The translations under genes and the position numbers were made by a program. The notes under the pieces were generated by a model that saw only the letters and a program-made list of their open reading frames with translations, had not been told where the DNA came from and searched no databases. Shown one piece after another: positions 26,715 through 34,878 of a stretch of 64,000 bases of DNA. The DNA is from Pollutimonas sp036675275 (GTDB lineage: Bacteria > Pseudomonadota > Gammaproteobacteria > Burkholderiales > Burkholderiaceae_B). The stretch's first letter is position 1. The number at the start of each line of letters is the position of its first letter. The stretch covers positions 1 through 64,000 of the forward strand of contig JAKFFG010000012.1 in the NCBI GenBank assembly GCA_036675275.1. The letters run 5' to 3'.

Positions 26715-28241
26715 TTATTTCACGGCCATCAGCGGAATTTCCGCGATGCGCGCTTTCCATTCCTTCGGTCCTGTTTCGTGGACCGACGTACCCGTGGAAT
26801 CAACGGCTACCGTAACCGGCATGTCTTTGACGTCGAACTCGTAAATGGCCTCCATGCCAAGATCTTCAAAGCCTACGATCCTGGCGCCCCGGATCGCCTT
26901 GGATACCAGATAGGCCGAGCCGCCGACCGCCATCAGATAGGCCGACCCGTGTCGCCGTATGGAATCGATGGCCACGGGACCTCGCTCGGCCTTGCCTATC
27001 ATGGAGATCAGCCCGGTTTTCTCGAGCATCATGTCGGTGAATTTGTCCATGCGGGTAGCGGTGGTCGGGCCGGCAGGTCCGACCACTTCGTCGCCTACCG
27101 GATCGACCGGGCCCACATAATAAATGACACGATTGGTGAAGTCGACCGGCAGCTGTTCGCCGTTTTCAAGCATGTCGTGAATGCGCTTATGCGCCGCATC
27201 ACGCCCCGTCAGCATTTTTCCGGACAGGAGCAGAGTCTGGCCGGGCTTCCAGCTGGCGACCTGTTCTTTGGTGAGCGTATTCAGGTCCACCTGCAGCGAC
27301 TTGTTGTAGTCGGGCGCCCAATGCACATCGGGCCAGTCCGACAGCGACGGCGGCGTCAATTGCGCAGGCCCGGAACCGTCGAGCTCGAAATGCACGTGAC
27401 GCGTCGCGGCACAGTTCGGGATCATCGCCACGGGCTTGGACGCGGCATGGGTGGGGAAGGTATGGATTTTGACGTCCAGCACGGTGGTGAGCCCGCCCAG
27501 CCCCTGGGCGCCTATGCCCAGCGCATTCACTTTCTGGTAGAGCTCGATGCGTAATTCTTCCAGCTTGTTTTGTGGACCGCGTTGCAGCAGCTCGTACATG
27601 TCGATGTCTTCCATGAGCGACTGCTTGGCCATCAGCATGGCTTTCTCGGCGGTTCCGCCCACACCTATGCCCAGCATGCCGGGCGGGCACCAGCCCGCGC
27701 CCATTTGCGGCACGGTCTTCAGGACCCAGTCGATCAGGGAGTCGCTGGGATTGAGCATGGCGAACTTGGATTTGTTTTCCGAACCGCCGCCCTTGGCGGC
27801 GACCTGCACGTCGACCTTGTCGCCTGCGACCAGCTCGACACTGACGATACAGGGCGTGTTGTCGCGGGTGTTCTTGCGCGTGAACAAGGGGTCGGTAAGA
27901 ATCGACGCGCGCAAAGGATTATCGGGGTTCAGGTAGCCCTGGCGCACGCCCTCGTCGCACACTTCCTGCATGCTGCGTTGCGTATCGAACCGCACATTCA
28001 TGCCCACTTTAAGAAACACATTGACCACGCCCGTGTCCTGGCAGATAGGCCGGTGGCCTTCCGCGCACATGCGCGAATTGGTCAATATCTGTACGATGGC
28101 GTCTTTGGCGGCCGGGCTTTCTTCAAGTTCGTACGCTCGCGCCAGATGCTGGATGTAATCGGCAGGATGGTAGTAGCTGATGAACTGCACTGCGTCCGCG
28201 ACGGACTGAATCAGGTCGCTTTCTCGAATAATGGTTGTCAT
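26715..28241 (-). CDS. fumA: Class I (iron-sulfur) fumarate hydratase
   Basis: A 508-residue fumarase of the oxygen-sensitive [4Fe-4S] class. Cluster cysteines are visible in RPICQDTGVVNVF, GAGWCPPGMLGIG and MIPNCAATRHVHFEL. The fumarase C-terminal beta domain includes LLLSGKMLTGRDAAHKR, VIYYVGPVDPVGDEVVGPAG and TTATRMDKFTDMML. It interconverts fumarate and malate; some class I enzymes, including a Burkholderia one, also hydrate mesaconate to citramalate. It lies downstream of the enoyl-CoA hydratase on the same strand (72 bases) and converges on the RraA-like gene. Confidence 0.95.
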   Translation of the reverse strand: MTTIIRESDLIQSVADAVQFISYYHPADYIQHLARAYELEESPAAKDAIVQILTNSRMCAEGHRPICQDTGVVNVFLKVGMNVRFDTQRSMQEVCDEGVRQGYLNPDNPLRASILTDPLFTRKNTRDNTPCIVSVELVAGDKVDVQVAAKGGGSENKSKFAMLNPSDSLIDWVLKTVPQMGAGWCPPGMLGIGVGGTAEKAMLMAKQSLMEDIDMYELLQRGPQNKLEELRIELYQKVNALGIGAQGLGGLTTVLDVKIHTFPTHAASKPVAMIPNCAATRHVHFELDGSGPAQLTPPSLSDWPDVHWAPDYNKSLQVDLNTLTKEQVASWKPGQTLLLSGKMLTGRDAAHKRIHDMLENGEQLPVDFTNRVIYYVGPVDPVGDEVVGPAGPTTATRMDKFTDMMLEKTGLISMIGKAERGPVAIDSIRRHGSAYLMAVGGSAYLVSKAIRGARIVGFEDLGMEAIYEFDVKDMPVTVAVDSTGTSVHETGPKEWKARIAEIPLMAVK

Positions 28242-28313
28242 GATGGTTGTTCAATCGTAAAAAAGGCAGGCAACGCAAGGCCCGCCAAGGTTTCAGGTCT
28301 GGCTGGACGACGC

Positions 28314-29081
28314 TTATTTTCCGGTCCAGACGGGTTTGCGCTTTTCGGCAAAGGCGGTAGCGCCTTCTTTGGCATCGGCCGAAACAAAGATATGCGCCAC
28401 GCGCGGACGCTGCAGATCGAACATGTCGGCCTGGCGCCAGTCGCGCGACTCGGTAACGATTTTCTTGGCCGTCTGCACGGCAAGAGGACCGTTTTCGGCA
28501 ACGATGCGGGCCAGCACCATGGCCTGTTCAAGCGCCTGGCCAGCCTGGACCAGGCGGTTGACGAGTCCGAACTGGTGCGCGCGCGCGGCGGGCAGCATCT
28601 CGCCGGTGAGCACGGCTTCCATGGCAATATGGTAAGGAATGCGCGAAGGCAGGCGCACCATGCCGCCCGAGCCCGGTACGATGCCGCGCTTGACTTCGGG
28701 CAAGCCGAAATTGGCGTTGTCGGCAGCCACAATCATGTCGCAAGCCAAGGCCATTTCGCAGCCGCCGGCCAGTGCATAGCCTTCGACGGCGGCAATCAGC
28801 GGTTTTCTGGGAGGCCGTTCGCACAGCCCCGCAAAGCCGCGCCCTTCGACCAGCGGACGCTGCCCGTTGTGAGCAAACGCTTTCAGGTCCATGCCCGATG
28901 AGAAAGTATTGCCGGCGCCGGTCAGGATGCCGATGGCTACGTCGTCGTTGTCGTCAAGTTGATCGAACGCCCTGGCCAATTCATGCGCGGTCTCGTAATT
29001 GATGGCATTACGCGCGTCGGGCCGGTTGACCGTAATGATTTGGATGCGATCAACGATTTCAACTTTTACCAAGTCAGACAT
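28314..29081 (-). CDS. Enoyl-CoA hydratase (crotonase family)
   Basis: A 255-residue crotonase-fold protein. The oxyanion-hole stretches are GNTFSSGMDLKAF and AAVEGYALAGGCEMALACD. Both glutamates used for water addition are kept, in GGCEMA and NFGLPEVKRGIVPGSGG, so it is likely a true hydratase. I start at the ATG at 29081 (MSDLVKVEIVDR), preceded by AAGGGA; the open frame to 29270 reads into the glyQ promoter region. The acyl substrate is not predictable. It is divergent from glyQ and upstream of fumA. Confidence 0.9.
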   Translation of the reverse strand: MSDLVKVEIVDRIQIITVNRPDARNAINYETAHELARAFDQLDDNDDVAIGILTGAGNTFSSGMDLKAFAHNGQRPLVEGRGFAGLCERPPRKPLIAAVEGYALAGGCEMALACDMIVAADNANFGLPEVKRGIVPGSGGMVRLPSRIPYHIAMEAVLTGEMLPAARAHQFGLVNRLVQAGQALEQAMVLARIVAENGPLAVQTAKKIVTESRDWRQADMFDLQRPRVAHIFVSADAKEGATAFAEKRKPVWTGK

Positions 29082-29211
29082 AGAGCAATCCCTTGAAATA
29101 GCAGCGGCGCCGCAACGCCTGTTAAAGATGGTCGGTAACCCAATATCATACGACCAATTGCAATCGGCCTTCGGCCCAGGCCTGTCTTCTTTGGCGCGGA
29201 ACCAGTTAAAA

Positions 29212-29241
29212 TTGAAAAATTTTGCAGCTTCTCGCTTTAAT
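29212..29241 (+). promoter_or_regulatory. Candidate glyQ promoter
   Basis: TTGAAA (29212-29217) and TTTAAT (29236-29241) are separated by 18 bases. The predicted start site would be only about five bases before the glyQ ATG at 29253, so the leader would be very short. Confidence 0.4.
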
Positions 29242-29252
29242 GGCCCTCGGAC

Positions 29253-30164
29253 ATGCTCACTTTTCAGCAAATAATACTAACGCTCCAGCAATACTGGGAT
29301 AAGCAGGGATGCGCCCTTCTGCAGCCCTACGACATGGAAGTCGGCGCCGGCACCTCGCACACGGCCACGTTTTTGCGCTCCATCGGGCCGGAGCCTTGGC
29401 GCGCGGCATATGTGCAGCCTTCCCGCCGGCCCAAAGATGGCCGCTATGGCGAGAACCCCAACCGCCTGCAACACTATTATCAGTATCAAGTGGTGCTCAA
29501 GCCCGCGCCCACCGATATCGTGGACCTGTATATCGGGTCTCTCGTCGCCCTGGGCATCAATCCGCGTGAACACGATATCCGCTTCGTCGAAGACGACTGG
29601 GAAAATCCCACGCTGGGCGCCTGGGGCCTGGGCTGGGAAGTGTGGCTCAACGGCATGGAAGTTACCCAGTTCACCTACTTCCAGCAGGTCGGCGGCCTCG
29701 ACTGCAGTCCCACGACCGGCGAAATCACGTATGGCCTGGAACGCCTGGCAATGTACCTGCAGGGCGTCGAAAGCGTATACGACCTGGTATGGACAGAAGG
29801 CGTCGGGGGGCAAAAAGTGTTGTACCGCGACGTTTTCCACCAGAACGAAGTCGAGCAATCCACCTACAATTTCGAGCACGCTTCCATTCCCATGCTGCTG
29901 GCCCATTTCAACGATTACGAAGCGGAAGCGCGCCGGCTGATCGAAGTTCCACTGGCGCTTCCTGCCTACGAAGCCACGCTCAAAGCGGCGCACACGTTCA
30001 ACATGCTTGATGCGCGGGGCGCCATCAGCGTCACCGAGCGGGCCACCTATATCGGCCGTATCCGCAACCTGTCCCGTTCCGTCGCACAGGCTTATTTTGA
30101 TTCACGCGAAAAACTTGGATTCCCCATGCTCGTCCAGCACACTGCTGCGGAGGCCGCACAATGA
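29253..30164 (+). CDS. glyQ: Glycyl-tRNA synthetase alpha subunit
   Basis: Catalytic class II subunit of the tetrameric bacterial glycyl-tRNA synthetase. The N-terminus LTFQQIILTLQQYWDKQGCA and then YDMEVGAGTSHTATFLRSIG match GlyQ. Motif 2 and 3 regions include QPSRRPKDGRYGENPNRLQH and TYGLERLAMYLQGV. Its 303 residues are normal. The stop overlaps the glyS start as ATGA. The start has no obvious Shine-Dalgarno, but the aligned N-terminus leaves little choice. Confidence 0.98.
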   Translation: MLTFQQIILTLQQYWDKQGCALLQPYDMEVGAGTSHTATFLRSIGPEPWRAAYVQPSRRPKDGRYGENPNRLQHYYQYQVVLKPAPTDIVDLYIGSLVALGINPREHDIRFVEDDWENPTLGAWGLGWEVWLNGMEVTQFTYFQQVGGLDCSPTTGEITYGLERLAMYLQGVESVYDLVWTEGVGGQKVLYRDVFHQNEVEQSTYNFEHASIPMLLAHFNDYEAEARRLIEVPLALPAYEATLKAAHTFNMLDARGAISVTERATYIGRIRNLSRSVAQAYFDSREKLGFPMLVQHTAAEAAQ

Positions 30165-32311
30165 TTACGGCTCCCAATACAGATACCCGGCCACTGCTGG
30201 TTGAACTGCTCACTGAAGAGCTGCCCCCCAAGGCCTTACAGAAATTGGGCCAGGCATTTGCAGAAGGCATACGCAAGACGCTGGAGCAGCATCATTTACT
30301 GGCGGCAGGCTGCATAACAACTGACTACTCCACGCCGCGCCGCCTGGGCGTCGTGCTGGGAGCCGTACTGTCCCAGGCGCCCGACCAGGCCTATACCGAA
30401 AAACTCATGCCGGCCCAGATCGGCCTTACTCCAACGGGCGAAATAAGTCCGGCACTGAAAAAGAAGCTGGCAAGCAAGGGCCTGGAACATCTTACGGCTG
30501 CCGAACTCATCAGCGAATCCGACGGAAAACAAGATTATCTGTACGCCCGGGGCGTCGCAACCGGCGCCGTGCTCGGCACAGCCTTGCAGGAAGCGCTGGA
30601 CTACGCCGTGGCTCATCTGCCCATACCCAAAGTCATGCGCTATCAACTGGCCGATGGCGTCAGCAGCGTCAAGTTCGTGCGGCCCGCCCACCGGCTTATC
30701 GCCTTGTGGGGCAATGAAATCGTTGCTGTGCAAGCCCTTGGGCTGGACGCAGGACGCACGACCCTGGGCCATCGATTCATGGCCACCCAGGCCATCGATA
30801 TCGCATCTCCGGATACCTACGAACAACAACTATGCGATGAAGGCAAGGTCATTGCTTCGTTCACCGCCCGCCGGGCGCTGATCAGCGAGCAATTGCAAGT
30901 TCAGGCGCAGGCGCTGGGCGCCACGATAGGCACCGGTCCCGAAGTGCAGGCTCTGCTCGAGGAAGTCACCGCCCTGGTCGAACATCCCACGGTGTATGTC
31001 GGCGAATTCGAAGAGCAGTTCCTGCAGGTGCCGCCCGAATGCCTGATCCTGACCATGCGCCTGAACCAGAAGTACTTTCCATTGTTCGAACCGGATACCG
31101 GCAAGCTCACACACCGCTTCCTTATCGTCAGCAATATGCAGGTCGACAACCCCGTGCATATTGTGGAAGGCAATCAGCGCGTGGTACGCCCCCGTCTGGC
31201 GGACGCCGAGTTCTTTTTCCACACCGACCGCAAGATCAGGCTGGCCGACCGCGTTGCGGGACTTGCGACCAGCGTCTACCACAACAAGCTGGGCTCCCAG
31301 CTCGAACGCGTAGAGCGAGTGCGGCAGATAGCGCGCTACGTCGCCGGGCAACTGGGCGCCAACATCGACAACGCCGACCGGGCTGCGTTGCTGGCCAAAG
31401 CCGATCTGGGCTCGAATATGGTTGGCGAGTTTCCCGAGCTCCAGGGCATTATGGGCGGCTATTACGCCAAGGCGGACGGCGAGCCCGCCGATGTCGTACT
31501 GGCGCTCCAGGATCAATACCGCATACGCATCGACACGCCTGTTTCGGCCGGCACCCTCACCTCGGCCGTGCTGTTCATCGCCGAACGCGCCGAAACATTG
31601 CTGGGCATATGGGGCATAGGCCTGGTGCCTACCGGCGAGCGCGACCCTTACGGCTTGCGCCGTGCCGCACTGGGCCTGATCAGCGCGTTCGAGCAATTGC
31701 AGGCCGGCGGCTATCTGGCAATCAACAACAGCCAGGGTCTCCCATTGGCCGATCTGCTCGCCAGGTCGGCAGCAAGCTTTGCGCCGGGAGCCATCAGCAC
31801 GGCTGCGGCCGCCGAGGTCCAGGCGTTTGTGTACGAGCGCTACCGGAACCAGTTGAACAACGATTTCGACCGTAACGTCGTCGATGCGGTGCTGACGCTC
31901 GAACCACCGCTGCATCAAGTGCATGCCCGCATACAGGCCTGCGCCAGTTTTGCGCAACGGCCCGAGGCCGAAAGCCTTGCGGCCGCCAACAAGCGCATTG
32001 CCAACCTGCTCAAGAAAGCCGACGAGCAAACCAAAGCCGTCGACCCCGGCAAGTTGTCCGAGCCGGCCGAACAAGCCCTGGACGCCGTCATCCGCCAGCT
32101 CAAGCCTCAAGCAGAAGCTCAGCTGGCGCAAGGCGACTTCACCGCCAGCCTGGCCACCATGGCGCAAGCCAGAGCAGCGGTCGACACCTTCTTCAACGAC
32201 ATCATGGTCATGGCCGACGATCCCGCCGTACGCGCCAATCGCCTGGCACTGCTCGCAGAACTTCACCGCCTGATGAATCAGGTCGCCGACATTTCCAGGT
32301 TAGCCCAGTGA
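30161..32311 (+). CDS. glyS: Glycyl-tRNA synthetase beta subunit
   Basis: The 716-residue tRNA-binding and editing-like subunit that completes the glycyl-tRNA synthetase. Family stretches are LLVELLTEELPPKALQKLG at the N-terminus, SSVKFVRPAHRLIALWG, FHTDRKIRLADR and GERDPYGLRRAALGLISAFE. The C-terminal anticodon-binding region (DALR-like) follows. It overlaps glyQ by four bases, and its stop overlaps the GTG start of gmhB, so translation of the three is probably coupled. Confidence 0.98.
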   Translation: MITAPNTDTRPLLVELLTEELPPKALQKLGQAFAEGIRKTLEQHHLLAAGCITTDYSTPRRLGVVLGAVLSQAPDQAYTEKLMPAQIGLTPTGEISPALKKKLASKGLEHLTAAELISESDGKQDYLYARGVATGAVLGTALQEALDYAVAHLPIPKVMRYQLADGVSSVKFVRPAHRLIALWGNEIVAVQALGLDAGRTTLGHRFMATQAIDIASPDTYEQQLCDEGKVIASFTARRALISEQLQVQAQALGATIGTGPEVQALLEEVTALVEHPTVYVGEFEEQFLQVPPECLILTMRLNQKYFPLFEPDTGKLTHRFLIVSNMQVDNPVHIVEGNQRVVRPRLADAEFFFHTDRKIRLADRVAGLATSVYHNKLGSQLERVERVRQIARYVAGQLGANIDNADRAALLAKADLGSNMVGEFPELQGIMGGYYAKADGEPADVVLALQDQYRIRIDTPVSAGTLTSAVLFIAERAETLLGIWGIGLVPTGERDPYGLRRAALGLISAFEQLQAGGYLAINNSQGLPLADLLARSAASFAPGAISTAAAAEVQAFVYERYRNQLNNDFDRNVVDAVLTLEPPLHQVHARIQACASFAQRPEAESLAAANKRIANLLKKADEQTKAVDPGKLSEPAEQALDAVIRQLKPQAEAQLAQGDFTASLATMAQARAAVDTFFNDIMVMADDPAVRANRLALLAELHRLMNQVADISRLAQ

Positions 32312-32847
32312 AACTTGCCATACTCGACCGCGACGGGGTCATCAATTACGACAGTGACGCGTACATCAAGAACCCCGACGAATGGATAGCCCTTCCTGGC
32401 AGCCTCGAAGCCATTGCGCGCCTTTCGCGGGCCAATTGGCGTGTGGTCATCGCCAGCAATCAATCCGGCGTGGCCCGCGGCCTGTTCAGCATGGATACGC
32501 TCAATGCCATTCATGGAAAACTGCGCCGCGAACTCGCACACGTCGGCGGCAGCGTCGATTCGATTTTCATTTGCCCCCACGGTCCTGATGATGGCTGCGC
32601 CTGCCGCAAGCCCAAACCCGGAATGTTGTTCGACATAGCGGGTCGCTATGATGTCGACATCAAGAACGTTCCCGCGGTCGGTGACTCCCTGCGCGACCTG
32701 CAGGCGGCCGCAGCGGCCAACTGCACGCCGTGGCTGGTCCTTACCGGTAACGGACAGAAAACGCAGAATCACCCCGACTTGCCCGCCGGCACCCAGATCC
32801 GAACGGATCTTGCCGCGGTCGTCGATGCCTGGCTTTCCGAGGAATAA
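32308..32847 (+). CDS. gmhB: D-glycero-beta-D-manno-heptose-1,7-bisphosphate 7-phosphatase
   Basis: HAD phosphatase of ADP-heptose synthesis for the LPS inner core. It begins KLAILDRDGVINYDSDAYIK with the catalytic aspartates. ASNQSGVARGLF is motif II, and the zinc-binding loop CPHGPDDGCACRKPKPGML has the C-x-H ... C-x-C pattern; GDSLRDLQAAAAA is motif IV. It has 179 residues. The GTG start at 32308 overlaps the glyS stop (GTGA). Linkage to glyQS and a plsC-like gene is conserved in Burkholderiales. Confidence 0.95.
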   Translation: MKLAILDRDGVINYDSDAYIKNPDEWIALPGSLEAIARLSRANWRVVIASNQSGVARGLFSMDTLNAIHGKLRRELAHVGGSVDSIFICPHGPDDGCACRKPKPGMLFDIAGRYDVDIKNVPAVGDSLRDLQAAAAANCTPWLVLTGNGQKTQNHPDLPAGTQIRTDLAAVVDAWLSEE

Positions 32848-32849
32848 AC

Positions 32850-33578
32850 ATGGCAGTACTCCGCTCAACGCTTTATCAGATTTTCCTTATCGTTACTGTC
32901 ATTCCCTATGCCATTGCCTGTTTGTTGTGGGCGCCCCTGCCCCTGCATTGGCGCTACAAGCTCACCATAGGCTGGCCCCGCCTCGGAATCTGGGCCGCCA
33001 AGGTCATTCTGGGTATCCGGTGGGAACTCAAAGGAGCCGAAAACTTCCCCGACGGTCCTGCCGTCATGCTCTCCAAACATCAATCCGCCTGGGAAACGAT
33101 GTTCATCATCGGCTACATGCCGCGAGACATGTGCTTCGTGTACAAGCGGGAACTTCATCGCGTGCCGTTCTTCGGCTGGGGGCTCGCCCAGCTTCGGATG
33201 ATACCCATCGACCGCGCAAAAGGCCGCGATGCCTTCGAGCAGGTGGTCAAGATAGGACAGCAGCGCATCAATGAAGGCCGCTGGCCTATACTGTTCCCCG
33301 AAGGCACTCGCATGTTGCCGGGCAAGACGGGGCGGTACAAGCTGGGCGGGGCACTGTTGGCCACCCGCACCAATACGCCTATCATCCCCGTTGCCCACAA
33401 TGCGGGCGAGTGCTGGCCACGCAATGCCTTCATAAAGAAACCTGGGCTAATTACGGTGTCGATCGGCCCGGTGATTGAAACCGCCGGGCTCGACGCAGAA
33501 ACGGTGAACCGTAAGGTCCAGGAGTGGATCGAATCAGAAATGCGGGTATTGAACCCTGAACGATATGGGCTTGACTGA
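32850..33578 (+). CDS. 1-acylglycerol-3-phosphate acyltransferase (PlsC-like)
   Basis: A 242-residue membrane-associated acyltransferase making phosphatidic acid. An N-terminal membrane segment (about 8-30) precedes the acyltransferase block. The first motif reads SKHQSAWETMF: histidine is followed by HX4E rather than the common HX4D, a variant I believe is usual in beta-proteobacterial homologues. LFPEGTRMLPGKTGRYKLGG is the EGT motif, and PIIPVAHNAGECW follows. The start ATG follows GAGGAATAAAC. The end overlaps the next gene by 14 bases. Confidence 0.92.
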   Translation: MAVLRSTLYQIFLIVTVIPYAIACLLWAPLPLHWRYKLTIGWPRLGIWAAKVILGIRWELKGAENFPDGPAVMLSKHQSAWETMFIIGYMPRDMCFVYKRELHRVPFFGWGLAQLRMIPIDRAKGRDAFEQVVKIGQQRINEGRWPILFPEGTRMLPGKTGRYKLGGALLATRTNTPIIPVAHNAGECWPRNAFIKKPGLITVSIGPVIETAGLDAETVNRKVQEWIESEMRVLNPERYGLD

Positions 33579-34434
33579 ACAACTGACTCTCTTTTCCGAC
33601 AGCCCCGCTTTGACCGCGACGCGCCAGCCTGCGCCCTTGGCAAGGACCGAACACGCGATAACCACCGCATGTCCGCCCGCCCTGCCCCATAACGCGCGCT
33701 GGCGGGAGGTGAAGACCGCACAGCAGACGATAGGCTATGTGTTGCAACGATCACGGCGCAAAAGCATAGGGCTTACCGTCAACGACGACGGCCTGCACGT
33801 CACGGCGCCCAATTGGGTCACATTGAGCCAGATCGATTCCACCGTTATAGAGAAAGCGTCCTGGATACTGGGCAAACTGCGTATCAGGCAGGCGCGCCAG
33901 CAGCAGCAAGCAACGGCCGCTACCCTATGGCAGGATGGCGGAACCATTCCATACCTGGGAACCCGCATCGTACTCAAACTGGACGGTACGCAGAAGACTC
34001 CATTATTTCTGGGTGACGCCTTCTCACCTGCCCATGGCGATGTGCTGAGCCTGGCGCTGCCGCCGGATGCCGATCGCAACCGGATACGCGATAGCGTGCA
34101 CGCCTGGCTGCAGCAACAAGCCCTGGCATGGTTTGGCCGGCGCTTGCAACACTTCCTGGATGCCACTCAGCTGACGATCCGGCGCTGGCGGCTGTCATCG
34201 GCGGCCACGCGCTGGGGCTCATGCAGCAGCGACGGCAACATCATGCTGAACTGGCGGCTTATTCATTTTGGGCATGACATTATCGATTACGTCATCGCAC
34301 ATGAGCTGGCACATTTGCGTGAAATGAATCACAGCAAAGACTTCTGGCGTGAAGTCGGGTCGATACTTCCCGGTTTCGAGACGGCCCGCAATGCCTTGCG
34401 CCAGCACGATCCCAGCTCGTTGCCGCTCATCTGA
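33565..34434 (+). CDS. YgjP-like M48/DUF45 metallopeptidase
   Basis: A 289-residue protein with the zinc motif VIAHELAHLREMNHSKDFW (HExxH plus downstream His), as in YgjP/DUF45 proteins. A conserved WRLSSAATRWGSCSSDGNIM block and LNWRLIHFG precede it, and the N-terminal half has RRKSIGLTVNDDGLHVTAP. The first about 50 residues look unconserved, so the true start could be a little downstream. The biological role of the family is not established. It overlaps the acyltransferase by 14 bases. Confidence 0.85.
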   Translation: MGLTEQLTLFSDSPALTATRQPAPLARTEHAITTACPPALPHNARWREVKTAQQTIGYVLQRSRRKSIGLTVNDDGLHVTAPNWVTLSQIDSTVIEKASWILGKLRIRQARQQQQATAATLWQDGGTIPYLGTRIVLKLDGTQKTPLFLGDAFSPAHGDVLSLALPPDADRNRIRDSVHAWLQQQALAWFGRRLQHFLDATQLTIRRWRLSSAATRWGSCSSDGNIMLNWRLIHFGHDIIDYVIAHELAHLREMNHSKDFWREVGSILPGFETARNALRQHDPSSLPLI

Positions 34435-34482
34435 ACCGCGGGGCGCATGCGCCCTATCTGAATAACGATCAAGGAGATTGTT

Positions 34483-34878
34483 TTGCGTTTACTACATACC
34501 ATGCTGCGTGTCGGCGACCTGGACCGTTCACTGGCTTTCTATACCGATGTGCTGGGCATGAAGCTCTTGCGCCGTAAAGATTATCCCGACGGCAAATTCA
34601 CGCTCGCCTTTGTGGGTTACCAGGAAGAAAGCGAAGGGGCCGTGCTGGAACTGACCCACAATTGGGACACCTCTTCCTACGATCTGGGCAATGGCTACGG
34701 GCACATCGCCCTGGAAGTCGAAGACGCGTACGACGCCTGTGCCCGCATCAAGGAACGGGGCGGCAACGTGACGCGCGAAGCCGGCCCCATGAAACACGGC
34801 CAAACCGTCATTGCCTTCGTGGAAGATCCCGATGGCTACAAGATTGAGCTGATACAGCGTAAAGAGCGGGCGGACTAA
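34483..34878 (+). CDS. gloA: Lactoylglutathione lyase (glyoxalase I)
   Basis: Converts the methylglyoxal-glutathione hemithioacetal to lactoylglutathione. From the TTG at 34483 the N-terminus MRLLHTMLRVGDLDRSLAFY matches known GloA, and AAGGAG lies six bases upstream, which decides this rare start. Metal ligands are present: His in LLHTML, Glu in AVLELTHNWD, His in GNGYGHIALEVED and Glu in DGYKIELIQRKE. It has 131 residues. Its stop overlaps the stop of the convergent dehydrogenase by four bases. Confidence 0.95.
   Translation: MRLLHTMLRVGDLDRSLAFYTDVLGMKLLRRKDYPDGKFTLAFVGYQEESEGAVLELTHNWDTSSYDLGNGYGHIALEVEDAYDACARIKERGGNVTREAGPMKHGQTVIAFVEDPDGYKIELIQRKERAD

Noticed and set aside
30830..32266. 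A 478-codon minus-strand frame opposite glyS.
   Set aside because: glyS is unambiguous and coupled to glyQ and gmhB; the antisense frame is a shadow.
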